Below are positions 54,792-63,280 of a stretch of 64,000 nucleotides of DNA, piece by piece; the first letter of the stretch is position 1, and each line of letters opens with the position of its first letter. The translations under genes and the position numbers were made by a program. The notes below the pieces were generated by a model. It saw only the letters and a list, made by a program, of their open reading frames with translations, did not search any database and was not told the origin of the DNA. The stretch comes from Pseudohalocynthiibacter aestuariivivens (GTDB lineage: Bacteria; Pseudomonadota; Alphaproteobacteria; Rhodobacterales; Rhodobacteraceae): the NCBI RefSeq assembly GCF_011040495.1, contig NZ_CP049037.1:434001-498000 (forward strand), read 5' to 3'.

Positions 54792-56350
54792 CCAGCCATC
54801 CAAAGGAAATGAACGGCGCCGAGAGCGTTGTGCGCAGCCTGAACTCCGCAGGGGTTGACGTGTGCTTTGCAAATCCCGGCACCTCCGAGATGCAATTCGT
54901 GGATGCGCTGGACCGGACTAAGCTGATGCATTGCGTGCTGGGTCTGTTTGAAGGGGTCGTGACCGGTGCCGCTGATGGCTATGCACGCATGGCTGGCAAG
55001 CCAGCCGTGACCCTGTTGCACCTTGCCCCCGGTTTTGCCAATGCGGCGGCCAACCTGCACAACGCGCGCAAGGCCCGCGTGCCCATGGTTAATCTGGTCG
55101 GCGATCACGCACTGCGCCACCAGAAATACGATGCGCCACTGTCGGCCGATGTCGAGGGGGCCTGTGCGCCCTTCTCGGACTGGGTGCGTTCGGGGCGTGA
55201 CGCAGCCAGTTTCGCTGCGGACGCAATGGAGGCGCTGCGTGTCGCCAAGGGGGCGCCCGGACGGATCGCCACGCTGGTTGCACCCGCTGATATTGGCTGG
55301 GACGACGGCGGTAAGATCGCTGCCGAAATTCCGCCTGAGGGCCCTACCCCGCTGAACGAAGACACGCTGAGTGCCGCCGTGCATGCGTTGGAGAGCGGCG
55401 ACAGAACCGTCATCATTGCAGCAAATTCGGTGCTTGAGGATGTCGCGGCAATGGCTCTGCTGCAAGGCATCGCAGAGAAAACCGGCGCGGATATCCTTGC
55501 CCCGACCTCTAACCGTCGGATGGAGCGTGGTCGGGGGCGCGTGCCGATCTCAAAAATTCCGTACCCCATCAACGCCGCATTGGAATGTCTTGCCCCTTAC
55601 AGCCGCGCTGTTTTGGTCGAAGCCGTCCCGCCGGTTGCCTTCTTTGCCTACCCCGGCAAGCCGAGCCTGCTACTGCCCGAAAACTGTGACACAGTCACGC
55701 TGACCGGACTGGATGGTGATGGTCCGGCGGCGCTGGCTGCCCTTGCCGACCGTATCGGCGCACAGCCGAGTAAGCCGCGCGATGCTGCTGTGCCTGCACG
55801 CCCGCAGGCCGGTGCGATCACGTTAAAGAATATCGCAGCGGCCCTCGCCAATGCGCTGCCGGAGGATGCCATCATCATTGATGAAGCGGTATCATCGGGC
55901 GGCGATACCTTCCCCGCTGGGGATGTCGCCAACCCGAACACCTGGCTGGCGCTCACCGGTGGCTCTATCGGGATCGGGATACCACTGTCGGCGGGGGCCG
56001 CGATCGCCTGCCCTGACCGGCCAGTAATCACGCTGCAGGCCGACGGATCAGCTATGTACACGATACAAGGTCTATGGACGCAGGCGCGCGAGGGATCGAA
56101 CGTCACCACGATCATCTTGGCCAACCAATCCTATGAGATCCTGAAGGGTGAATTGCACAATGTTGGTGCTCAGCCCGGCCCGGATGCGTTGAGCATGTTG
56201 AATCTCGACCGGCCGGAGCTTGATTTTGTCGCAATGGCGCGCGGAATGGGCGTGCCGGGCCGCCGGGTCGATGACGTTCAGGACCTGATGCGCGCGATTG
56301 AAGATGCCGCAGCCGAACCGGGGCCGTTCCTGATCGAAGCAATGATCTGA
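54788..56350 (+). CDS. ThDP-dependent enzyme (acetolactate synthase / benzoylformate decarboxylase-like)
   Basis: 520 residues in the three-domain ThDP fold. The N-terminal domain has FANPGTSEMQFVDAL and the cofactor Glu in LFEGVVTGAADGYARM; the C-terminal domain has the metal and diphosphate motif ADGSAMYTIQGLWTQAREGSNVTTIILAN. No FAD-site-specific signature is clear. Likely decarboxylates or ligates a 2-oxo acid made in this pathway. Overlaps the deacetylase by four bases. Confidence 0.85.
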   Translation: MTSHPKEMNGAESVVRSLNSAGVDVCFANPGTSEMQFVDALDRTKLMHCVLGLFEGVVTGAADGYARMAGKPAVTLLHLAPGFANAAANLHNARKARVPMVNLVGDHALRHQKYDAPLSADVEGACAPFSDWVRSGRDAASFAADAMEALRVAKGAPGRIATLVAPADIGWDDGGKIAAEIPPEGPTPLNEDTLSAAVHALESGDRTVIIAANSVLEDVAAMALLQGIAEKTGADILAPTSNRRMERGRGRVPISKIPYPINAALECLAPYSRAVLVEAVPPVAFFAYPGKPSLLLPENCDTVTLTGLDGDGPAALAALADRIGAQPSKPRDAAVPARPQAGAITLKNIAAALANALPEDAIIIDEAVSSGGDTFPAGDVANPNTWLALTGGSIGIGIPLSAGAAIACPDRPVITLQADGSAMYTIQGLWTQAREGSNVTTIILANQSYEILKGELHNVGAQPGPDALSMLNLDRPELDFVAMARGMGVPGRRVDDVQDLMRAIEDAAAEPGPFLIEAMI

Positions 56351-56374
56351 TTTGAGAACCGAAAGGCCAAACTC

Positions 56375-57664
56375 ATGACACTCGACTCTGATTTGCGCGA
56401 TCGCATCATTAAATCCGTCGTGGACGGGTTTGACGATCAGGTCGCATTCACCCAAAAGCTCGTCCAGATGCCATCACTGCGTGGTCGCGAACATGCCATT
56501 CAGGACCTGCTGTTCAACGAGCTTCGGTCCCGTGACTATGCAATGGATCGTTTCGCGATGGACCGCGCGGCGATCGAGGCGCATCCCGGCGGATCAAAAT
56601 TTACCAAAGACCACTCAGACGCCCCCATTGTCGTCGGTATCCATCGCCCCCGCGATGAAACGGGCCGCTCGCTGATCCTGCAATCGCATCTTGATGTTGT
56701 GCCCGAAGGGTTGCACGACATGTGGAACGATCCGCCCTTTTCGGGCAGGATTGATGGCGATTGGATGTATGGCCGCGGTGCCGGCGATATGAAGGCCGGG
56801 GCAGCGGCAAATATCTTTGCCCTCGATGCCTTGCGGCGGATTGGTCTGCAACCTGCGGCAACGGTTTATGTGCAATCCGTGGTCGAGGAGGAATCCACCG
56901 GTAACGGTGCTTTGCAGACTTATCTGGAAGGTTACACCGCCGATGCTGTGCTGATCCCTGAACCCGAGGATGAGATGCTGGTGCGGGCGAACACAGGCGT
57001 GCTGTGGTTTCAGATACAGGTGCGCGGCGTGCCCGTGCATGTGCGTGAAATGGGCGAAGGTGCCAACGCGATCGACGGCGCGACCCGGATCATCGCCGCG
57101 CTGCGCGAGATCGAATCCGATTGGAATGCGGAAAAAGGCGCGCATCCCCATTTCGAGGACGAGGTGCACCCGATCAACTTGAACATCGGCAAGATCGAGG
57201 GCGGCGATTGGGCCTCTTCTGTGCCAAGCTGGTGCAACATTGATTGCCGTGTATCGATCTATCCCGGCCAGACCGCCGAAGACGCAGCACGGCAGATCAC
57301 AGATCGGGTCGCCGCCTTTGCGCAGAAGGACAGCTTTCTGTCCAACAGTCCGCCGCGTGTCGTCTTCAACGGCTTTTATGCTGAAGGTTACGTGCTGGAA
57401 CCGGGCTCTGAGGCCGAAGCCGTGCTCGGCAGGGCGCATCAATCCGCGCTCGGGCAGCCACTGAAATCCTTTATGACTGCGGGCTACCTCGATACGCGCG
57501 TTTATGCGCTCTACAACAATATTCCGGCGCTGTGTTATGGGCCGATTTCGCGCAACATCCACGGAATTGATGAATGTGTCAGCCTGTCATCTGTGCAGCG
57601 GATCACCCAAGCGATGGCACTGTTCATTGCTGAATGGTGTGGCGTCGAACCGGTGAAAACCTGA
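56375..57664 (+). CDS. M20 peptidase/deacylase (ArgE/DapE family)
   Basis: 429 residues. Metal ligands in SHLDVVPEG, GRGAGDMKAG and VEEESTGNG; the lid-domain His is in PVHVREMGEGANA. Closest to acetylornithine deacetylase or succinyl-diaminopimelate desuccinylase-type enzymes. Substrate probably an N-acyl amino acid or diamine. Ends in TGATG overlap with the kinase gene. Confidence 0.88.
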   Translation: MTLDSDLRDRIIKSVVDGFDDQVAFTQKLVQMPSLRGREHAIQDLLFNELRSRDYAMDRFAMDRAAIEAHPGGSKFTKDHSDAPIVVGIHRPRDETGRSLILQSHLDVVPEGLHDMWNDPPFSGRIDGDWMYGRGAGDMKAGAAANIFALDALRRIGLQPAATVYVQSVVEEESTGNGALQTYLEGYTADAVLIPEPEDEMLVRANTGVLWFQIQVRGVPVHVREMGEGANAIDGATRIIAALREIESDWNAEKGAHPHFEDEVHPINLNIGKIEGGDWASSVPSWCNIDCRVSIYPGQTAEDAARQITDRVAAFAQKDSFLSNSPPRVVFNGFYAEGYVLEPGSEAEAVLGRAHQSALGQPLKSFMTAGYLDTRVYALYNNIPALCYGPISRNIHGIDECVSLSSVQRITQAMALFIAEWCGVEPVKT

Positions 57665-58785
57665 TGAGTGTCCCCCACTCTACGCAGGCGGGTCGACTGC
57701 CTGCGGTGATTGCTGTAGCCGATGCAGTTGCGGGTGTTTCCACTGCCGATCTGCTCAGTCACGATGCGCCGGCGATCAGCGTCGAACGTGCCGCGGATCT
57801 GGCTATGGAGATCTACGGGATCACCGGCACGATCCGTCCGCTTAGCGCGGAGAAAGATGCGAATTTCCATATATCTCTGGCCTCCGGGCAAGAGGCGCTG
57901 CTGAAAATTACCAACGCCGCCGAAGATCGCGCCGTGACAGACATGCAGACCGCTGCATTGATACACCTGATGGCAGTTGATCCGTCTCTGCCGGTACCAC
58001 ATGTCTGCCAAACGTTATCTGGCGCTGCCTCGCACATTATCACCGAACCGACAGGTCAGGCCCATGTGGTGCGCCTGCTGACGTATCTGAATGGCACCGT
58101 CCTCAGCATGGCCGAGGACGGCTCGGGGTTGTACCATGATATCGGCGCGCTGCTGGCACGGTTGACCCGCGCATTGCGGGGGTTTTTCCATCCGGCGGGC
58201 GGGCATCTGCTCCAATGGGACATCAAGCAGGCGCATCGGTTGCGGCCAATGCTGGCCGCTGTAGAGGATAGCGATCTGCGTGGTCGATTAACACGTTTGC
58301 TGGACCGGTTCGATGCCGAGATCGCGCCCCGTCTGCCAAACCTTCGCGCACAATGCGTTCACAACGATTTCAATCCGCACAACCTGTTGGTTGATGCACC
58401 GCGCGCGACGCGGATCACCGGGATCATCGACTTTGGCGACATGGTGCATACGCCCATCGCCTGCGATCTGGCTGTCGCCTGTTCCTATCAGATCGCCAAC
58501 GGCCCGCGCCCGATGGACCACATTGCCAAGATGATCACCGGCTACAATTCGGTCCTGCCGCTCGAGGATGCCGAGATCGAGATGTTGCCCGATCTGATCC
58601 GACTGCGCCATGCGACGACGCTGGGCATCGGCGCGTGGCGGGCGCGTCGGTATCCGCAGAACGCCGAATATATCCAACGCAATGGTGCGGCATCGCTACG
58701 CGGACTGAATGCACTGGATCAAATCAGCCACGCTGATGTCATCAACGCTCTACAAGCCGCTATGCGCGCATCTGAGAAGGAGTAA
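57664..58785 (+). CDS. APH-fold phosphotransferase, hydroxylysine-kinase-like
   Basis: 373 residues. N-terminal lobe with YGITGTIRPLSAEKDANFHI and the ATP Lys in ALLKITNAAE; catalytic loop VHNDFNPHNLLVD and metal site GIIDFGDM. The pattern is that of hydroxylysine kinase (AGPHD1). The next gene is a class-III aminotransferase of the phospho-lyase kind, matching the known kinase / phospho-lyase pairing in hydroxylysine breakdown. Start at 57664 is coupled to the previous stop. Confidence 0.83.
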   Translation: MSVPHSTQAGRLPAVIAVADAVAGVSTADLLSHDAPAISVERAADLAMEIYGITGTIRPLSAEKDANFHISLASGQEALLKITNAAEDRAVTDMQTAALIHLMAVDPSLPVPHVCQTLSGAASHIITEPTGQAHVVRLLTYLNGTVLSMAEDGSGLYHDIGALLARLTRALRGFFHPAGGHLLQWDIKQAHRLRPMLAAVEDSDLRGRLTRLLDRFDAEIAPRLPNLRAQCVHNDFNPHNLLVDAPRATRITGIIDFGDMVHTPIACDLAVACSYQIANGPRPMDHIAKMITGYNSVLPLEDAEIEMLPDLIRLRHATTLGIGAWRARRYPQNAEYIQRNGAASLRGLNALDQISHADVINALQAAMRASEKE

Positions 58786-58791
58786 TCGACC

Positions 58792-60108
58792 ATGACAATG
58801 GTCAACGCCTACGACTCGACACAAGGCACCCAGCTCAATGTGGAAGATGCAGCACTGATCGCCCGACGCAATGATGCACTGGGGCCTGCGTATCGCCTAT
58901 TTTACGAACAACCCTTGCACTTGGTGCGCGGCGAGGGCGTCTGGCTGTGGGACAAGGATGGCAAGGCCTATCTTGATTGCTATAACAATGTCGCCTCGGT
59001 GGGGCATTGCCATCCAAAGGTGGTCAACGCCATCACTGGTCAATTAGGCATTCTGAACACCCACACCCGATATCTGCACGACAACGTGGTTAACTATGCT
59101 GAGCGGCTTTTGGCTACGATGCCGGACGCTCTGGCGCATATCATGTTCGCCTGCACCGGATCAGAAGCCAACGATCTGGCGTTGCGCATCGCTCGATCCC
59201 ATACCCGGCGTCAGGGCGTTATCGTCACGCGTCTGGCCTATCATGGCCTGACAGAGGCCGTCTCTGAATTGTCGCCATCCTTGGGTGATTTCGTGGATCG
59301 GGGCGCCCGCGTGCGGCTGATCCCTGCACCAAATGCGCTGACGGTTCCACCCGAGGAACAGGGTGCGCGCCTTGCCGCTGACCTTGCCATTGCAATTGCC
59401 GAGATGCGTCAGGATGGCATCGAACCTGCGGCCCTGATCGTCGACACGCTCTTTTCCAGTGACGGACTGTACCCCGATCCGGCGGGTTTTCTGAAACCAG
59501 CCGTTGAGCTGATCCGTGCCGAGGGGGGTATTTTCATCGCCGACGAAGTGCAGGCGGGGTTCGCACGCACCGGTGATCAATTTTGGGGATTTCAGCGGCA
59601 TGACATAATCCCCGACATGGTCACGATGGGCAAGCCTATGGGAAATGGATTCCCCGTCTCAGGCGTTGCCATGCGCCATGATATGGTCGAAGAGTTCGGC
59701 ACAAAAGCCCGTTATTTCAACACATTTGGCGGAAGCCCTGTGGCGGCGGCTGCGGGCATGGCGGTGCTGGACGTCATCGAGGGCGAAGAATTGCAGCAGA
59801 ATGCCCGGAGCATCGGCCGCGTGTTGAAGCAAGGGTTGCAAGATATCGGCACCCATCGCGGAGGCGTCGCGGATGTACGTGGTGCGGGGATGTTTTTGGC
59901 GATGGAATGTGTGACCGACCATGACACCAATGCACCCGATGCCCGACGCGCTGCCCATGTGGTCAATCACCTGCGTCAGAACGGCGTGCTGATCAGCGCC
60001 ACCGGACCGGGGGCAAACATCCTGAAAATCCGGCCGCCTTTGGTGATGCAACAGCCTGATGCGGAACGATTCTTGGAGGCTATGGACGCCGCTTTTGCAA
60101 CCGGGTGA
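58792..60108 (+). CDS. Class-III aminotransferase, phospho-lyase-like (AGXT2L type)
   Basis: 438-residue PLP enzyme. YLDCYNNVASVGHCHPKVV and NTHTRYLHDNVV are the AGXT2L signatures; PLP Lys in TMGKPMGNGFP, Asp in FIADEVQAGF. AGXT2L enzymes act on phosphorylated amino alcohols (phosphoethanolamine, phosphohydroxylysine), releasing ammonia and phosphate to give an aldehyde. With the kinase before it this makes a two-step phospho-elimination route. AAGGAG precedes the ATG. Confidence 0.88.
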   Translation: MTMVNAYDSTQGTQLNVEDAALIARRNDALGPAYRLFYEQPLHLVRGEGVWLWDKDGKAYLDCYNNVASVGHCHPKVVNAITGQLGILNTHTRYLHDNVVNYAERLLATMPDALAHIMFACTGSEANDLALRIARSHTRRQGVIVTRLAYHGLTEAVSELSPSLGDFVDRGARVRLIPAPNALTVPPEEQGARLAADLAIAIAEMRQDGIEPAALIVDTLFSSDGLYPDPAGFLKPAVELIRAEGGIFIADEVQAGFARTGDQFWGFQRHDIIPDMVTMGKPMGNGFPVSGVAMRHDMVEEFGTKARYFNTFGGSPVAAAAGMAVLDVIEGEELQQNARSIGRVLKQGLQDIGTHRGGVADVRGAGMFLAMECVTDHDTNAPDARRAAHVVNHLRQNGVLISATGPGANILKIRPPLVMQQPDAERFLEAMDAAFATG

Positions 60109-60204
60109 CGATTACCAAATCATGGTATCCTTTGCCCTATTCACTGGCGCAATGGTCCGGTAGTTTGTTCAAGGCAATACCATGGGACGAATGACACGGG
60201 GCTG

Positions 60205-60828
60205 ATGCAGAGCTTTTCCAAGATACACAAGCTGATCGGGACTGGACAGACAATCGTCCCACAGCCAAATGCATCGCCCTCCGATACCGTGAGCATCGGT
60301 GCGCGGCTCAAGGCGATCAGGACCAAAGCGGGCGTTTCAATCTCGGCTCTTGCGCGGGATTCGAACGTGTCCAAATCCAACATATCAAAGATCGAGAACG
60401 GTATCATTTCGCCGACATTCGAGATGATGGAAAAAATCTCAAAAGGCCTCGAGATATCGACTTCTTATCTCTTGTCCCGTGACAGCCTGGGCAATGTCGG
60501 AATTTCGCTGAGCCGTGCGCAAAGCGGTTTCAAGATGACCGACCAGCATTACGAGTTCGAATTCCTGTTCTCAGACCTGCAAACCCGGCGCATGGTGCCC
60601 TTTGTGACCACGGTTACATCTAACGGCCTGCCCGCCAAGGAACCAGCAGCACACAAGGGCGAGGAATTCTTTTATGTCCTGTCAGGGTCTGTCGATTTCG
60701 TGGGCGGCGATAATGATCCCATTGCAATGGAAACCGGCGACTCGGTCTACTTTGACAGCAATGAAAAGCATCTGGTGGTGAACCGGACCCACGAGGAATC
60801 AAAACTCCTGTGGGTCTGGCTCGAGTAA
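60205..60828 (+). CDS. XRE-family regulator with cupin domain
   Basis: 207 residues. HTH in RLKAIRTKAGVSISALARDSNVSKSNISKIENG (about 32-64), cupin with GEEFFYVLSGSVDFVGG and GDSVYFDSNEKHLVV. Similar build to the regulator at 18.4 kb. It lies between the two amine-catabolism gene sets and may control both. Confidence 0.88.
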   Translation: MQSFSKIHKLIGTGQTIVPQPNASPSDTVSIGARLKAIRTKAGVSISALARDSNVSKSNISKIENGIISPTFEMMEKISKGLEISTSYLLSRDSLGNVGISLSRAQSGFKMTDQHYEFEFLFSDLQTRRMVPFVTTVTSNGLPAKEPAAHKGEEFFYVLSGSVDFVGGDNDPIAMETGDSVYFDSNEKHLVVNRTHEESKLLWVWLE

Positions 60829-60849
60829 CCCGGCCCTCGCGCTCGCGCG

Positions 60850-62172
60850 CTATTTCGGCATCTCGTGCAGCACCTTTGTTGCCGCCGCGATCGAAACATC
60901 AATGTCCTCTTGCGTATGCGCGGTACAGCTGAGGTTGTGCAGGATCTTGTTCCCGGTAAAGAACACACCTTCTTCGCGCATACCGGCGGCAAAGGCGGCA
61001 TATTTCCCCAGATCAACCGAGGCGCAAAAATCGCGGTATCCGGTGATCTCTTCCAGATCGGTGAACACCGGGTGGAACATCGATCCGATATTCTGAACCC
61101 GCATGTTCTGACCGGCATCACGTGCGGCCGCGTTCAGCCGGGTGGTCATCTGTTCTCCGATTTCGGTTATTTTCCGGAACCCGGCGTTGTCGTCTTTTGT
61201 CATCTCTTCGAGCATAGCCTTGACCGCGTATAGCCCCAACCGGGGTGCATTGTGGCTGCCATAATGCAGGACTTTGCCGTATTCGATGCTTTCCATGATG
61301 TGGTCGGGGCCCGCAATGGCGGCAACGGGGAAGCCTTGCCCCAGTGCCTTACCGTAGGTCACGATATCGGGCTGCAACCCGTACAGCTCTGCCGCGCCAC
61401 CGGGCGCGACCCGGAACCCTGTCACGGTCTCATCCAGATAGAACAACACATCGTACTTGCGACACAACTCCTGCACTTGTTTGAGATAGCCGTCTTTCGC
61501 AGGAATTACGCCCATATTGGACATGGCCCCTTCCATCATCACACAAGCGATTTCGTGCCCGCGGATCTTAAGGATACGCTCCAGCGCGTCGATGTCATTC
61601 CAGACCGATACGAGTGTATCCTCCCACGATCCGGGGGTCAGGCCGGAACTGTCGGGTATTCTCACTGGATCATTCGGATGCCCCAGAGTGGTCACCGGCT
61701 GGGGGTTGGAACTGACCAACAGACCATCATACCAGCCGTGATAGTGGCCTTCGAACTTCAGCACCTTGCGCTTGCCGGTGATGCCGCGCGCCATGCGAAC
61801 GGCTGTCATGCAAGCCTCTGTGCCGGTATTGGCAAAGCGCACCTTGTCGACATGCCCCAGCATGGCCACCATCATCTCGGCCACCTCAACCTCGATTTCC
61901 AGAGCCGTGGCAAAGTGGGTGCCGTTTTCGACTTGCTCGCGGATAACCTCGACAATTTTGGGGTGCGCGTGACCCAGAGGCAGGCAACCAAAGGACAGCT
62001 GCCAGTCGATGAACTCGTTGTCGTCGACATCCCACAGGCGCGCGCCCTGCCCTTTTTTGAAATACGACGGATGTGGGCTGTAGTTGAGCGGCCCGCGGGA
62101 CGCGGAACTGCACCCTTCGACCAGCACCTTCATGGCCCGGTCAAAGAACTTTGCTGATTTTTCGGTTTTCAT
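60850..62172 (-). CDS. Class-III aminotransferase / glutamate-1-semialdehyde aminomutase-like
   Basis: 440-residue PLP enzyme. SSASRGPLNYSPHP and DNEFIDWQLSFGCLPLGHAHPKI at the N-terminus, RFANTGTEACMTAVRMAR, KFEGHYHGWYDG, LDETVTGFRVAPGG, and PLP Lys in TYGKALGQGFP. The pattern is GSA-aminomutase-like, but this setting points to catabolism rather than haem synthesis. First and third genes of the minus-strand set surround a Rossmann protein. Confidence 0.87.
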   Translation of the reverse strand: MKTEKSAKFFDRAMKVLVEGCSSASRGPLNYSPHPSYFKKGQGARLWDVDDNEFIDWQLSFGCLPLGHAHPKIVEVIREQVENGTHFATALEIEVEVAEMMVAMLGHVDKVRFANTGTEACMTAVRMARGITGKRKVLKFEGHYHGWYDGLLVSSNPQPVTTLGHPNDPVRIPDSSGLTPGSWEDTLVSVWNDIDALERILKIRGHEIACVMMEGAMSNMGVIPAKDGYLKQVQELCRKYDVLFYLDETVTGFRVAPGGAAELYGLQPDIVTYGKALGQGFPVAAIAGPDHIMESIEYGKVLHYGSHNAPRLGLYAVKAMLEEMTKDDNAGFRKITEIGEQMTTRLNAAARDAGQNMRVQNIGSMFHPVFTDLEEITGYRDFCASVDLGKYAAFAAGMREEGVFFTGNKILHNLSCTAHTQEDIDVSIAAATKVLHEMPK

Positions 62173-62209
62173 AGTTGCGTTTCCATCTGTTTGGATTGTC
62201 TGCGTGCGC

Positions 62210-63280
62210 TCAGAGCGCCTTGAGTATCTCTTGGGCTTGTTCTGCGGCTGTGTGGATCGTCACGCGCTCAATGGGCTTACCGACCAGCTTGGCAAATGCT
62301 GCCTGCGTGACCTCGGTAAAGGTAACGGTGCCGTCGGCCTCAATCGCTTCGATGCCCTCGCACGGTAGCGAACGCAGGTTTGTGTCGATTGCGTCGGCCT
62401 CGCTCCATGCTGGGTGTAGGTCCAGTTTGATCTCATTGTTCTGCACAGTGACCGGATAACCGCCCACCAGACCGTTGGGTGCGGGCAGATGTACGGCTGT
62501 CGCCTCTGGGATGACGAAACTATCGAAGGCCTGAATGGCGGCAGATGCTGTTACCCGGTTAAAGAACAGGTCGAACGTGAACGGGAAAGGCTCTAATAAG
62601 ATCTCTCGGGCAAGCTCGGTGACATCGTTGCCGTTTGCTTCGGCATGAAGCAGATATGGCGGCAGATCGGCAGATGCGCCGTCAGACAAGACCGGGTACT
62701 CAAAGGCATGTTGCGCCACAAGCCTGACCGAGATTTCATCGGTTGGCACCTGCAATCGGTTGCTGAGGCCCGATAGCAATTTCGGAATTGGCTCCTGCAC
62801 ATTGCCGATCCCGCATAGCGGGCCAAAGCCTGTGCGGCACAGAATCGGGTTCACCACATCCGGATAGGATGCGCCGATCCAGATGGCATCCAGATCCGCC
62901 TCGGCGAGGCGATCCCGAAAGGTTTTCATTACGGCCAGATGCAATGATACATAGCCGCCAAAGGGCAGCTTGGGCGCAGACGACTGGTCGACCTGCCACC
63001 ACGGCATCAGGGTTGCGGTGGTAAAGACGAAATCCGGATTGATCGCCTTGATGTCCTTGACGAATGAGGGGTTGTCGACATCCAGCTGCTCTCCAACGAT
63101 GGTTGGATAGTGGCCCTCAAGTCCCGCACCGATCAGAGCGCCATTTGCCCGCGCGCGTGCTTTGGCTGCATTCCTGCCAGCAATAACAATCCTGCTGAAC
63201 AGGCCCGAGCGTGCCGCTGCTTCCAGCACATTTGTGCCCAACTCACCGACCGACACAATAAGAAGTGTAGGTTTATCCAT
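62210..63280 (-). CDS. Rossmann-fold NAD(P)-binding protein (saccharopine-dehydrogenase-like)
   Basis: 356 residues. N-terminal nucleotide-binding strand LLIVSVGELGTNVLEAA (a GxxG variant) and IVIAGRN with Arg suggesting NADP. The middle NPDFVFTTATLMPWW fits saccharopine dehydrogenase-like oxidoreductases. No closer family recognised. The ATG overlaps the upstream deacetylase stop (ATGGATAA), so the two are coupled. Confidence 0.72.
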   Translation of the reverse strand: MDKPTLLIVSVGELGTNVLEAAARSGLFSRIVIAGRNAAKARARANGALIGAGLEGHYPTIVGEQLDVDNPSFVKDIKAINPDFVFTTATLMPWWQVDQSSAPKLPFGGYVSLHLAVMKTFRDRLAEADLDAIWIGASYPDVVNPILCRTGFGPLCGIGNVQEPIPKLLSGLSNRLQVPTDEISVRLVAQHAFEYPVLSDGASADLPPYLLHAEANGNDVTELAREILLEPFPFTFDLFFNRVTASAAIQAFDSFVIPEATAVHLPAPNGLVGGYPVTVQNNEIKLDLHPAWSEADAIDTNLRSLPCEGIEAIEADGTVTFTEVTQAAFAKLVGKPIERVTIHTAAEQAQEILKAL

